Below, piece by piece: positions 8,409-16,997 of a stretch of DNA of 64,000 bases. The number at the start of each line of letters is the position of its first letter. Position 1 is the first letter of the stretch. A program made the translations under genes and the position numbers. The notes under the pieces were generated by a model, which did no database searches, was not told the DNA's origin, and saw nothing but the letters and a program-made list of their open reading frames with translations. The DNA is from Reyranella sp. (lineage in GTDB: Bacteria > Pseudomonadota > Alphaproteobacteria > Reyranellales > Reyranellaceae): contig JAIEOV010000013.1 in NCBI GenBank assembly GCA_019750135.1, forward strand, positions 103,553-167,552, in the 5' to 3' direction.

Positions 8409-8894
8409 ATGGCTGACAAGCCGAAGGACCGTCGTTCCATCGAGGCCCTGGCCAATTTGCTGCCGGGCGGCGTCATGGGGCTGTCGATCGCCCTTGCCGC
8501 CGCCGACGCGGCCGCGGCGACGACCCCGGTGCCGACGGAAAACAAGTCCGTCGCTGCGCGCCTCGAGGCGTTGCGCGGATCGGTGACCGATGCCTGGAAG
8601 GAGGCGATGGAGAAGTCCGAGCCTTATGTCGGCGTCGATCCCGAGACCAAGCTCGCTTGGTGGGGCAACGGCTGGCGCAATGGCGGCTGGCGCAATGGCG
8701 GCTGGCACAACGGTGGTTGGCATAACGGCGGCTGGCACAATGGCGGCTGGGGCAACGGCTGGCACAATGGCGGTTGGGGCAATGGCTGGCACAACGGCGG
8801 TTGGGGCAACGGCGGCCTCATCGGCGGCATCCTGGGCGGCATCTTCGGCGGCCCTTGGGGCAACGGCTGGCACAACGGCTTCCGTAACTGGTAG
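8409..8894 (+). CDS. GrrA/OscA-like candidate cyclophane RiPP precursor, Trp-x-Asn repeat protein
   Basis: A 161-residue protein in three parts. Residues 1-40 hold a hydrophobic stretch (LLPGGVMGLSIALAAADA) like a signal peptide. Residues 45-82 form a leader-like region with SVAARLEALRGSV, resembling the SVEARLARL-type leader motif I recall from radical-SAM-associated Gly-rich repeat proteins (GrrA/OscA). Residues 85-136 and 150-161 are built from W-[GRH]-N units with glycines, thirteen W-x-N plus one F-x-N, separated by GGLIGGILGGIFGGP. Aromatic-x-Asn is the unit that Grr-type radical SAM enzymes crosslink into three-residue cyclophanes. No radical SAM gene lies in this window, so modification is inferred. 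It sits 30 bases after the DUF35 gene; GAAGGGGATC precedes the ATG. Confidence 0.7.
   Translation: MADKPKDRRSIEALANLLPGGVMGLSIALAAADAAAATTPVPTENKSVAARLEALRGSVTDAWKEAMEKSEPYVGVDPETKLAWWGNGWRNGGWRNGGWHNGGWHNGGWHNGGWGNGWHNGGWGNGWHNGGWGNGGLIGGILGGIFGGPWGNGWHNGFRNW
8658..8891 (+). repeat. Coding tandem repeat for G-W-x-N-G units
   Basis: In-frame repeats of about 12-15 bases, mostly GGCTGGCACAATGGCGG-like, encode the Trp-x-Asn-Gly units of the preceding CDS. Codon choice varies between copies (AAC/AAT, GGC/GGT), so the repeat has been kept at the protein level rather than by recent duplication alone. Confidence 0.8.
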
Positions 8895-8908
8895 CTCATT
8901 GCCGGGAG

Positions 8909-8928
8909 CGCGCCACTCCAGTGGCGCG
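8909..8928. repeat. Single palindromic repeat between convergent genes
   Basis: One copy of the CGCGCCACT-loop-AGTGGCGCG hairpin, placed between the stop of the Trp-x-Asn repeat gene (8894) and the stop of the convergent carboxylase gene (8972). The position fits a bidirectional terminator or REP-like role. Confidence 0.75.
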
Positions 8929-8971
8929 TCTTCTCATGCTCTTCCGGACCGCGCGCCTCCCGGCAAAGACT

Positions 8972-11900
8972 CTAAGGCCGGAACTGCAGCGCCCTTGGCG
9001 CCAGCCGTGACGGCTGGCTGACCAGGCGCCACGCATCCGCCACCCATTCGCAGGCAAGTCGGCGCGTGTCGCGCGGGTCGATCATCTCCTCGATCTCGAA
9101 GCGGTTCAGCGGGCCGATCGGGCCGCGCACACTTTCGATGCGGGCATTGATCTCGGCGCGCAGCGCGGCGGGATCGGCCGCCTCGGCGAGCTGGCGCTTG
9201 TAGGCCGCCTCGATGCCGCCCTCGGGCGGGATGCCGCCGACATCGGCCGACGGCCAGGTGACGCGCGCCGATGCCGCCGCGCGCGGCGTCGCATAGTTGT
9301 TGCCGGCCACGCCGAAGCTGCGGCGCATCAGCACCGTGAAGATCGGCACCGTGACCTGGGCGAAGGCCACCATCCATTCGCCGCCCTTGCGGATGGTGCC
9401 GGCGATCTCGTGCTCGATCCCGACGGCGAAGCCCGGATTGTCCACCAGGTTCAGCACCGGCAGATGAAAGAGATCGCACACGTCGAGATGTCGCTTGAGC
9501 TTGTCGCAGCCATCCGCCGTCAGCGCGCCGCCGTTCACATGCCGGCTGTCCGAGGCGATGACGCCCATCGGATAGCCGTTCATGCGCACGAAGCCCGTCA
9601 CCTGGTCGGTGCCCCACAGCGGCCCGACCTCGAAGAACGAGTCCTTGTCGGCCAGCAGGCGGATGGCGCGGCGTATGTCGAAGGTCGCCGTGCGCTTGCG
9701 CGGCACCAGGGTCAGGAGCTCTTCCTCGCGGCGATCGGCGGGATCGGCGGATGTCGTGACCGGCGGCGCCTCGTAGACGCTCGACGGCAGGTACGACAGG
9801 AAGCGCCGCGTCTGCACCATCGCTTCCTCCTCGCTCTCGGCGAGATTGTCGACCGAGCCGTTGCGGCAGTGGATGTGCCAGCCGCCGAGGTCTTCCTTGG
9901 TGACGTCGTAGCCCATGGCGTGGCTGACCACCGGCGGTCCGGCGACGAAGAGCTGCGAGATGTCGCGCACCATCACCGAGAAGTGGCCCAGCACCGCCTT
10001 GGCCGCGCCGATGCCGACCACGCTGCCCAGAAGCATGTTGACGACCGGCACCGAGGCGAGCTGCTCGGTATAGAAGGTGCTGCCAAGATGGCCCGGCAGG
10101 AACGAGCCGCCGCCGCCGACCACGCGTGGCCGGCCCGCCTTGATGGCGCCGGTGCTCTCCTTGGCCGAGGCAGAGCCGTCCTGCTTGGGCACCATGGTGG
10201 CGACGCTGCCGCCGCCCGACGAGCCGTCGAGCAGGCGGATCGAGGGCGTGCGCAGCTCGATCGAGAGCTGGTCGAGGTAGCGCGACTTGTGGCCGATCGC
10301 GCCGTCGGCGTGGCCGCCGCGCGAGGTGAAGTCGTCGGCGCAGACGATGCAGGGCCGGTTATCGATGCGGCCCTGGCCGCCGACGTGGCTCGCCGGCGTG
10401 AACTCGGCGACGTTGCCGTCCTCGTCGAAGCTGGCGAAGCCCGCCAGGCTGCCGACCTCGCGGAAGCTGCCGGGATCGAGCAGGCCGTCGATGCGCTCGC
10501 GACAGGTGAGCTTGCGGCGATTGCGCTGGCGCACCACGCCGGGATCGGTCGAGCCCGGCGCGAGGCGCTTGTGCGCGATCGCCTGCAGGGCCGTGACCTT
10601 GTCCAGCATTGGCTGCCAGCCTTCGTCCGCCGCTGCTGCAGGAGCGGCCCGGGTGGCGCCGGTTGCCGGCTTGATCACGGCGAGGATCTGGCTGCCGTCG
10701 ACGGCATCGCCGATGGCAATCGACGCCAAGGCGGTCACGGTGCCGGAGCAGGGCGCCGCCACGGAGGTCTCCATCTTCATGGCGCTGACGACGAACAACA
10801 GGTCGCCCGCCTTCACTTCCGCGCCTCCGCGCGCCTTGATGTCGACGACCGAGCCCGCATGCGGGCTTTCGATGGCCTCATGCCCGGTCGGCACCGGCAG
10901 GGGCCGGGGCGGCGGCGCACTGGCGCCGCGGCCGCGTCCACCCCCCATCCCGAGGCTCGCGACCTGCTGGTCGAGGAACTTCAGCGCATCCGTCTTCGCC
11001 TTCGCCGGCTCGATCGCCTCGGCGAGCAACGTCGTGCGCGCATTGCCGGCGCGGAACTCAGGATTCGCCAGGATCGCGCGCAGCTGGTCGCCGTTGGTCG
11101 GCACGCCGACGATATGGAACTCATCGAGCGCGCGGCGCGTGCGATCGACGGCGGACTCGAAGCAGCCCGAGGAGCCGGACTGGCAGATGAGCTTGGCGAG
11201 CAGGGGATCGAACTGCGGCGGCGGCGCCAGGCCGACATAGCCGCAGGCATCGACCCGGACGCCCGGGCCCGACGGCTCGCGATAGGCGCTGAGCGTGCCG
11301 GTCCCCTGTGCCACCACGCGCGCCTGCACGGCGAAGCCGCGCGGCATGCCGACCGCCTTCTGGTCGGCGACGCCGAGCTCTGCCAGCGACGCGCCGGCGG
11401 CGATGCGGAACTGTGCCTCGACCAGGTCGAAGCCCATGACCTGCTCGGTGATCGTGTGCTCGACCTGGATGCGCGGATTGCACTCGATGAAGAAGTGCTC
11501 GCCGCTCTCGGGATTGACCAGGAACTCGACGGTGCCGGCATTCTCGTACTGAGCAGCGCGCGCGAGCTTCACGGCATCGTCGAGGATACGCTGGCGCAGG
11601 CCGGCATCGAGGTTGGGCGCGGGCGCCACTTCGACGACCTTCTGATTGCGCAATTGCACCGAGCAGTCGCGCTCGTAGAGATGCACGACGTTGCCCTGGC
11701 CGTCGCCCAGCACCTGAACCTCGATATGGCGCGGCCTGGGCACGATCTTCTCCAGGAACACGGCGCGGTCGCCGAACGCCGCCTCGGCCTCGCTCTGGCA
11801 GCGGGTGAAAGCGTCGTCCATGTCCTCGGGCCTGGTCACGGCGCGCATGCCGCGCCCGCCGCCGCCGGCCGAAGCCTTCAGCATCACCGGATAGCCGATC

Positions 11901-12343
11901 GACCTGGCCTGGGTCTTGGCGTCGGCGGCCGAGGCGAGCTTGGGCGCACCGGGAATGACGGGAATGCCCTGCGTCTCGGCAAAGGCCCGGGCCGCGACCT
12001 TGTCGCCGAACAGCTTCAGGCTCTTGGGCGAGGGGCCGATGAAGCGCACCGCTTCGGCCTGGCAACGCTCGGCAAAGAGAGTGTTCTCCGACAGGAAGCC
12101 GTAGCCGGGATGGACGCAATCGCTGCCGCTCGCCTTGGCGGCGGCGATGATCTGCTCGATGTCGAGGTAGCCGCGAATTGCCTCACCGCCGATCTCGCGC
12201 GCCGAGCCGGCCAGCCTAGTGTGCAGCGACATCGAATCGGGCTGAGTGAAGATCGCCACCGAATCGATGCCGAGCGATGCGGCGGCGCGTGCGATGCGGA
12301 TCGCGATCTCGCCGCGATTGGCGATCAGGACGCGCTTGAACAT
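8972..12343 (-). CDS. Single-chain biotin-dependent acyl-CoA carboxylase
   Basis: A 1123-residue fusion holding a whole carboxylase. Residues 1-450 are biotin carboxylase: ATP loop GGGGRGM at 160-166 and metal/bicarbonate site ECNPRIQVEH at about 287-296. Residues 488-560 are the biotin carrier, with biotinyl Lys523 in SAMKMET. From about 578 to the end is an ACC-type carboxyltransferase (QPMLDKVTALQAIAHKRL, then NRRKLTCRERIDGLLDPGSF and GSSGGGSV). Most carboxylases split these parts into separate subunits. The acyl-CoA accepted (acetyl, propionyl or another) is not readable. It is the last gene of a minus-strand operon with an amidohydrolase, ThDP enzyme and hydrolase. Confidence 0.88.
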   Translation of the reverse strand: MFKRVLIANRGEIAIRIARAAASLGIDSVAIFTQPDSMSLHTRLAGSAREIGGEAIRGYLDIEQIIAAAKASGSDCVHPGYGFLSENTLFAERCQAEAVRFIGPSPKSLKLFGDKVAARAFAETQGIPVIPGAPKLASAADAKTQARSIGYPVMLKASAGGGGRGMRAVTRPEDMDDAFTRCQSEAEAAFGDRAVFLEKIVPRPRHIEVQVLGDGQGNVVHLYERDCSVQLRNQKVVEVAPAPNLDAGLRQRILDDAVKLARAAQYENAGTVEFLVNPESGEHFFIECNPRIQVEHTITEQVMGFDLVEAQFRIAAGASLAELGVADQKAVGMPRGFAVQARVVAQGTGTLSAYREPSGPGVRVDACGYVGLAPPPQFDPLLAKLICQSGSSGCFESAVDRTRRALDEFHIVGVPTNGDQLRAILANPEFRAGNARTTLLAEAIEPAKAKTDALKFLDQQVASLGMGGGRGRGASAPPPRPLPVPTGHEAIESPHAGSVVDIKARGGAEVKAGDLLFVVSAMKMETSVAAPCSGTVTALASIAIGDAVDGSQILAVIKPATGATRAAPAAAADEGWQPMLDKVTALQAIAHKRLAPGSTDPGVVRQRNRRKLTCRERIDGLLDPGSFREVGSLAGFASFDEDGNVAEFTPASHVGGQGRIDNRPCIVCADDFTSRGGHADGAIGHKSRYLDQLSIELRTPSIRLLDGSSGGGSVATMVPKQDGSASAKESTGAIKAGRPRVVGGGGSFLPGHLGSTFYTEQLASVPVVNMLLGSVVGIGAAKAVLGHFSVMVRDISQLFVAGPPVVSHAMGYDVTKEDLGGWHIHCRNGSVDNLAESEEEAMVQTRRFLSYLPSSVYEAPPVTTSADPADRREEELLTLVPRKRTATFDIRRAIRLLADKDSFFEVGPLWGTDQVTGFVRMNGYPMGVIASDSRHVNGGALTADGCDKLKRHLDVCDLFHLPVLNLVDNPGFAVGIEHEIAGTIRKGGEWMVAFAQVTVPIFTVLMRRSFGVAGNNYATPRAAASARVTWPSADVGGIPPEGGIEAAYKRQLAEAADPAALRAEINARIESVRGPIGPLNRFEIEEMIDPRDTRRLACEWVADAWRLVSQPSRLAPRALQFRP

Positions 12344-12353
12344 GGGTTCCTCG

Positions 12354-13403
12354 CTAGGAAAGCTTGTAAACGCGCTTGGCCGTGCCGCTGAACAACGCCG
12401 TCTTCTCGCCCTCCGACGCGCCCTTTGCCATCAGCTTGAAAGCGTTCCACAGCGTGGCGTAGCCGTTGGAGATCTTGTCGACCGGGAAGTTGCTCTCGAA
12501 CATGCACCGCTCGGCGCCGAAGGCATCGATGCAGGTCTCGATCCACGGCCCCCAGGCCTCGGCAATGTCCTGCGAGGAGGGCGGGGCCGGGCGCTGCATG
12601 TGCTCGACGAACGGGCCGATGTCCATGCCGAGGCCGCCCAGCTTCACGACGACGTTGGGGCACTTGGCCAGCTCGGCCATGTCCGCCTTCCAGGCGGCGA
12701 ACACCGCATCCGTCTTGCCGGCGTAGGGTCCGATGCCCAGCGGTCCGCCGCAGTGGTTCAGGATCATGGTGGTGCCCGGCACGGCCTTGGCCAAAGCCGT
12801 CACTTCCTTGAGCTGCGGATGATACTGCCAGGCCTCGTAGGTCAGGCCGAGCTTGCCGAGCTCGGCCACGCCGGCGCGATAGTCGGCCTGGGCGTAGAGG
12901 CCCTGCGGCGGGTTGGTGTGGGCGTTGCGCACGTCGGGGCTAGGGTCCCAGCCGCCGGAATGGCGGATGCCGCGGAAGCGGCCGTTGCCCGCCGCGACAT
13001 GCGCCTCGAGCACGTCGCGCGCGCGCGCGCCCAAGGTCATGTCGACATAGGAGACGATGCCGGCGCAGGCGCGCGTCGGCCCGTACAGGCCGCTGGCGCT
13101 CATGGCGGCGACGCCGTTCGCGAACTCGGTCTCGCCGACCGGCCTCATCTCCTTCGGCCCGTCGACGCGATACATCGAGCGGCAGTCGATATAGACCGTG
13201 TGGGTGATGTTGTGGCCGGTGCCGGTATCGGCCACCAGCTCGTCCAGCAGGTAGCGATGGTTGGCGTGGTCCCACAGGTGATGGTGCGGATCGACGATCG
13301 GCAGGTCGGGTTCGAGGATCGGCTCCTTCGGCCGCTTGGCGAGCCAATCGTCGTTCGGCACGTAGGCGCGGCGCTGCCGCTCGGCGGTGGGTGCGTTGGC
13401 CAT
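12354..13403 (-). CDS. Amidohydrolase-2 family TIM-barrel hydrolase
   Basis: A 349-residue protein of the amidohydrolase-related (PF04909-like) group, close in layout to 2-pyrone-4,6-dicarboxylate lactonases. The first metal motif is PIVDPHHHLWD near residue 40. Later landmarks are ILNHCGGPLGIGPYAG in the middle and CMFESNFPVDK near residue 310, where the catalytic Asp or equivalent is replaced by ESNFPVD, as often in this branch. The ATG at 13403 shares one base with the stop of the upstream ThDP enzyme gene (TGATG), so the two are translationally coupled. Ten bases separate it from the carboxylase. Substrate unknown. Confidence 0.8.
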   Translation of the reverse strand: MANAPTAERQRRAYVPNDDWLAKRPKEPILEPDLPIVDPHHHLWDHANHRYLLDELVADTGTGHNITHTVYIDCRSMYRVDGPKEMRPVGETEFANGVAAMSASGLYGPTRACAGIVSYVDMTLGARARDVLEAHVAAGNGRFRGIRHSGGWDPSPDVRNAHTNPPQGLYAQADYRAGVAELGKLGLTYEAWQYHPQLKEVTALAKAVPGTTMILNHCGGPLGIGPYAGKTDAVFAAWKADMAELAKCPNVVVKLGGLGMDIGPFVEHMQRPAPPSSQDIAEAWGPWIETCIDAFGAERCMFESNFPVDKISNGYATLWNAFKLMAKGASEGEKTALFSGTAKRVYKLS

Positions 13404-15022
13404 CACGGCAACCTCGGTTGATGGAACTTGTAGGGCGGATAATCCTTGTTGATGTCGGACACGACCTCGACCACCGCCGGTGAATCGGCGGCCAGCGCCT
13501 CGCGCAGGGCGCCGCGGAAGGCGTCCGCGGTCTCGACCCGCCAGGCCGGCACGCCGAAGGAGCGGGCGTAGGCCTGGAAGTCGGGATTGTGCAGCACGGC
13601 ACCGGAGTGGCGGCCCTCGTAGAGCCGCTCCTGGTCGCGCTTCACGTTGCCGTAGGAGGCGTTGTTCACCAGCACCGTCACGAGGTTGATGCCGAACTGC
13701 ATAGCCGTCGAGAGGTCGGAGCCGCCGAACAGGAAGCCGCCGTCGCCGGTTACCGACACCACGGGCCGGTCGGGGTTCGCCACCTTGACGCCCAGCGCCG
13801 TCGGGAAGCCGTAGCCCAGCGTGCCGGAGAAGCCCGAGCTCACCAGCCGGCGAGGCTGATGCACGGGATAGCCGTACCAGAGGATGTAGCCGAGCTGCGT
13901 CACCTCATCGACGACGATGCCGTCGTCGGGCAGTGTCTCGCGGATCACTTTCATATAGGAGTATTGCGGGTCGGCCTTGGCGATGGCGGCGTGGGCGGCT
14001 TCCTTGGCGTTGGCGATGGCGGCGCGCCAGTCCTTGCCGTCCTTGCGTGACACCGCCGCGGTCAAGGCGCGCGCGCCGTCGGCCGCATCGGCGACGATCG
14101 CCACGTTGACGGCGAGCCTGCGGTGCTCGGCGGGATCGAGATCGATGCGCGCGGTCTTGAGGCCGCTCGGAGCGGGGGCCCAGCGCGCGATCGGCGTATC
14201 GAGGCGCGTGCCGATGCCGATCAGCAGGTCGGTCTTGTCCCACAATTCGAAGCCGCCGACCGTGTTCAGCGACAGTGGATGGCGCGAATCGACCACGCCC
14301 TTGCCCATGCGGAACGACACGACCGGCGCGCCGATCTTTTCGGCCAGCGCCAGGATCTCCGGCCCGGCGTCCACCGCGCCACCGCCGATCCAGATCATCG
14401 GCGCCTTGGCTGCGTCGACGAGCTTGGCCAGGGCGGCGATCTTGTCGGGATCAGGCCCGGGGTTCTTGCGCTTGCCCAGCGGATCGATGGGTGTGATGTC
14501 GGCGGTGGCCGGGAACATGTCCCACGGCATCTCGACGGCGACGGGTCCTGGCCGGCCCGATGTCATCGCCTGGAAGGCACGCGCCATGACCTGCGGCGCC
14601 TCGGTCGGATGTTCTATGCGCTCGGCGAACTTCAGCAGCGTCTTCAGCGTGGCGAGCTGGTCGGGCATCTCGTGCAGCTGGCCGCGGCCGCGACCGATCA
14701 TGGCGCTCGGTACCTGGCCGGTGATGCACATCACCGGCGCGTTGACGCCCCACGCTGTGGTCAGCGCGCCCATGGTGTTCATGACACCCGGACCCGGCAC
14801 GACGGTGAAGGCCGAAGGCTTGCCGGACGACTGCGCATAGCCCAGCGCCATGTAAGCCGTAGTTTGCTCATGCCGCGCGTTGATCACCTTCAGGCGGTTG
14901 GCATTGCGCGCGAAGGCATCGAAGAGGCCGTACATCTGCACGCCGGGCAGGCCGAAGATAGTGTCGATGCCGTGCCGCAGCAGGGAATCGACGATGGCGT
15001 CGCCGCCGGTCATGCGTGGCAT
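13403..15022 (-). CDS. Thiamine diphosphate-dependent enzyme (acetolactate synthase-like)
   Basis: A 539-residue ThDP enzyme with the three-domain layout of acetolactate synthase, oxalyl-CoA decarboxylase and relatives. The N-terminal MTGGDAIVDSLLRHGIDTIFGLPG is typical; the activating Glu is in NARHEQTTAYMALGYA. The cofactor motif GDGGFLFGGSDLSTAM ends in VLVNNASYGN, the canonical NN form, unlike the paralogue at 3742-5418. It lies in an operon with an alpha/beta hydrolase upstream and an amidohydrolase and acyl-CoA carboxylase downstream, which points to a degradative pathway rather than amino acid synthesis. Substrate not identified. Confidence 0.84.
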   Translation of the reverse strand: MPRMTGGDAIVDSLLRHGIDTIFGLPGVQMYGLFDAFARNANRLKVINARHEQTTAYMALGYAQSSGKPSAFTVVPGPGVMNTMGALTTAWGVNAPVMCITGQVPSAMIGRGRGQLHEMPDQLATLKTLLKFAERIEHPTEAPQVMARAFQAMTSGRPGPVAVEMPWDMFPATADITPIDPLGKRKNPGPDPDKIAALAKLVDAAKAPMIWIGGGAVDAGPEILALAEKIGAPVVSFRMGKGVVDSRHPLSLNTVGGFELWDKTDLLIGIGTRLDTPIARWAPAPSGLKTARIDLDPAEHRRLAVNVAIVADAADGARALTAAVSRKDGKDWRAAIANAKEAAHAAIAKADPQYSYMKVIRETLPDDGIVVDEVTQLGYILWYGYPVHQPRRLVSSGFSGTLGYGFPTALGVKVANPDRPVVSVTGDGGFLFGGSDLSTAMQFGINLVTVLVNNASYGNVKRDQERLYEGRHSGAVLHNPDFQAYARSFGVPAWRVETADAFRGALREALAADSPAVVEVVSDINKDYPPYKFHQPRLP

Positions 15023-15034
15023 GGGAATGCTCCT

Positions 15035-15925
15035 TTACGCGGTCTTGCTGCGGATGAAGTTGCCGATCTCGATGCAGCCGTCGCGGCCCTCCGACATCAC
15101 GGGCGCAAACAAGGGGAAGACGTGCAGCATGTTGGGCCAGATCGACAGTCGCGCATCGACGCCGGCGGCATGCATCTTCTCGGCGATGCGGATGGCGTCA
15201 TCGAGCAGCGTTTCGGCGCTGCCGACCTGGATCAGCACCGGCGGCAGGTCCTTCATGTCGGCGTGCAAGGGCGCGGCGAGCGGCGTCCGTGGATCCTTGC
15301 CGTTGAGATACATCTTGGCCATCCACAGCAGGCCATCCTTCTGCACCATGGGATCCTGGGCGGCGCGAGTCGTGATGCTGTTGCCCAGGCCTTCGAGGTC
15401 GACCCACGGCGAGAGCGCGGCGGCGCAGGCCGGCAAGCCGAGCTTCTTGTCGCGCAGGTTGACCAGCGTGGCGATTGTGAGTCCTCCGCCCGCCGAATCG
15501 CCCGCGATTGCCAGACGGTTGGGGGCGAAGCCCTGCTGCAGCAGCCAGCGCCAGGCCGAGGCCGCGTCGTCGACGGCGGCGGGGAAGGGATGCTCGGGCG
15601 CCAGGCGATAGTCGATCAGCAGGACCTTTGCCGCCGAGGCCGCGGAGATGTCGTAGGCGAGCCGGCGATGCGTGTTGAGCGAGCCGATCGCGTAACCGCC
15701 GCCATGCAGGTAGAGGATCGCCCGCCCGGTGTCGCAGCCCGGCGCCATCACCCATTCGGACGGCACGCCGCCGGCATCGACCTTCTCGATCTTGGCGTCC
15801 GGCGCACCGCCCAGGAAGACGGCGGTCTTCTCGAACCGGGTCCGTGCCTTGGCAACGTCGTAATCGGGCGGTTCCGCGCGCGAGCGCAGCAGGGTGACGA
15901 GGCTGTCGAGCTGGGTGGCGGTCAT
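15035..15925 (-). CDS. Alpha/beta hydrolase, hormone-sensitive-lipase (HSL) type esterase
   Basis: A 296-residue carboxyl-ester hydrolase of the bacterial HSL family. The oxyanion-hole motif HGGGYAIGS, the nucleophile elbow GDSAGGG, an acid region in GSAETLLDD and the His in MLHVFPLF give a full catalytic triad. No signal peptide is present, so it is cytoplasmic. It is the first of four closely spaced minus-strand genes (12 bases to the ThDP enzyme gene) and 56 bases downstream of the LysR gene, which could control it. The ester it splits is not known. Confidence 0.87.
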   Translation of the reverse strand: MTATQLDSLVTLLRSRAEPPDYDVAKARTRFEKTAVFLGGAPDAKIEKVDAGGVPSEWVMAPGCDTGRAILYLHGGGYAIGSLNTHRRLAYDISAASAAKVLLIDYRLAPEHPFPAAVDDAASAWRWLLQQGFAPNRLAIAGDSAGGGLTIATLVNLRDKKLGLPACAAALSPWVDLEGLGNSITTRAAQDPMVQKDGLLWMAKMYLNGKDPRTPLAAPLHADMKDLPPVLIQVGSAETLLDDAIRIAEKMHAAGVDARLSIWPNMLHVFPLFAPVMSEGRDGCIEIGNFIRSKTA

Positions 15926-15981
15926 GGTGCGTTCCTCCGAGCTTGCTGTTGCTGCAAGCTTTCGGCAACGCGGTCGTCACT

Positions 15982-16929
15982 TCAAGCGACCATGCCGCCT
16001 ATTCGGCCCACGCGTCCGCGCCGTGAAACTGACGGGCTCGAGGCGTGCTGCGGCGGCTCGACCTCGCCTTCGATCCAGCCGCAGAAAGCGGCGATCTCGG
16101 GCCGGATCCGCGAGCCGCGGGCCGTCACCATCCAATAACCCGTCCGGCAGGTACGGGGACGACCGAAAAGAGGGACCAGCCGCCTTTCGGCCAACTCCGC
16201 CTCGACGAGTGGCAGGCGACCGATAGCGACGCCGAGCCCTGCCACGGCTGCGTCCAAGGCCATCTGAATCGTATCGAAGCGCAGCCCGCGGACGGCAGGC
16301 GGCAACTTGATGCCAGCGAGCCTGCCCCACGCGGTCCAATCTTCTCTTGCATCGACGACATGCAGCAGGGTGCTGTCCGCGAGATCATCGGTCGACCGAA
16401 AGGCGCCAGCGATGCGGGGCGCACATACCGGCACGAGCTGCTCGCGCACGAGGCAGGTCGTATCGAGTCCGGCCCAGTCGCCACGGCCCATGCGGATCGC
16501 GACATCGATGCCGTCGCGCGGGAACTCCACGAGGCGGTGATTGGTATCGACCGACACCTCTATCTCCGGGTGGCGTTCGTTGAAACGCGCCAGGCGCGGC
16601 AGCAGCCAGCGGACGCCGAAGGTCGGCGACACGCTGACCGCCAGCCTGCCGGTCGGCTTCCGCCCGGGTACGGTGTCGCTTGCCTCGACGATCGCCTCCA
16701 GGGCCGCGCGGACCCGCGGCAAGTAGGCTTCGCCGGCAACAGTCAGGGTCAAGGTCCTGTTGCCGCGCAGGAAGAGATCGACGCCCAGCCATTGCTCGAG
16801 CGTCTGGACGCCGTGGCTGATCGCGCTGGGCGTCAGGTTGAGCTCTTCCGCCGCTGCCTTGAAGCTCGCATGTCGGCCAGCCGCCTCGAACAGGCGCATC
16901 GTATTGAGGGGAGGCAGCCGATAGGGCAT
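15982..16929 (-). CDS. LysR-family transcriptional regulator (GcvA-like)
   Basis: A 315-residue LysR regulator. The N-terminal LPPLNTMRLFEAAGRHASFKAAAEEL and LTPSAISHGVQTLE form the winged helix-turn-helix of the GcvA subgroup, which begins with the PPL-N sequence seen here. A periplasmic-binding-like effector domain (LAVSVSPTFGVRWLLPRL onward) follows. The ATG at 16929 begins the conserved domain; a much longer open frame upstream to 17412 is antisense-shadow sequence in front of it. It lies between a transporter gene and the hydrolase operon on the same strand, rather than divergent from its likely targets. Confidence 0.88.
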   Translation of the reverse strand: MPYRLPPLNTMRLFEAAGRHASFKAAAEELNLTPSAISHGVQTLEQWLGVDLFLRGNRTLTLTVAGEAYLPRVRAALEAIVEASDTVPGRKPTGRLAVSVSPTFGVRWLLPRLARFNERHPEIEVSVDTNHRLVEFPRDGIDVAIRMGRGDWAGLDTTCLVREQLVPVCAPRIAGAFRSTDDLADSTLLHVVDAREDWTAWGRLAGIKLPPAVRGLRFDTIQMALDAAVAGLGVAIGRLPLVEAELAERRLVPLFGRPRTCRTGYWMVTARGSRIRPEIAAFCGWIEGEVEPPQHASSPSVSRRGRVGRIGGMVA

Positions 16930-16997
16930 GGCGGCGAGGGTCGAGCACGCCGACCATGCCGGCAAACGACGAAGCCGAATGGCGGGATGAGCAATTC

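Noticed and set aside
8658..8891. CRISPR-like or satellite repeat
   Set aside because: The repeats are in frame, encode G-W-x-N-G and have no unique spacers, so they belong to a protein.
9410..12391. 993-codon open frame on the plus strand
   Set aside because: It lies opposite the acyl-CoA carboxylase gene, which has full domain motifs. The predicted protein is Arg/Ala/His-rich without any family motif, typical of high-GC antisense frames.
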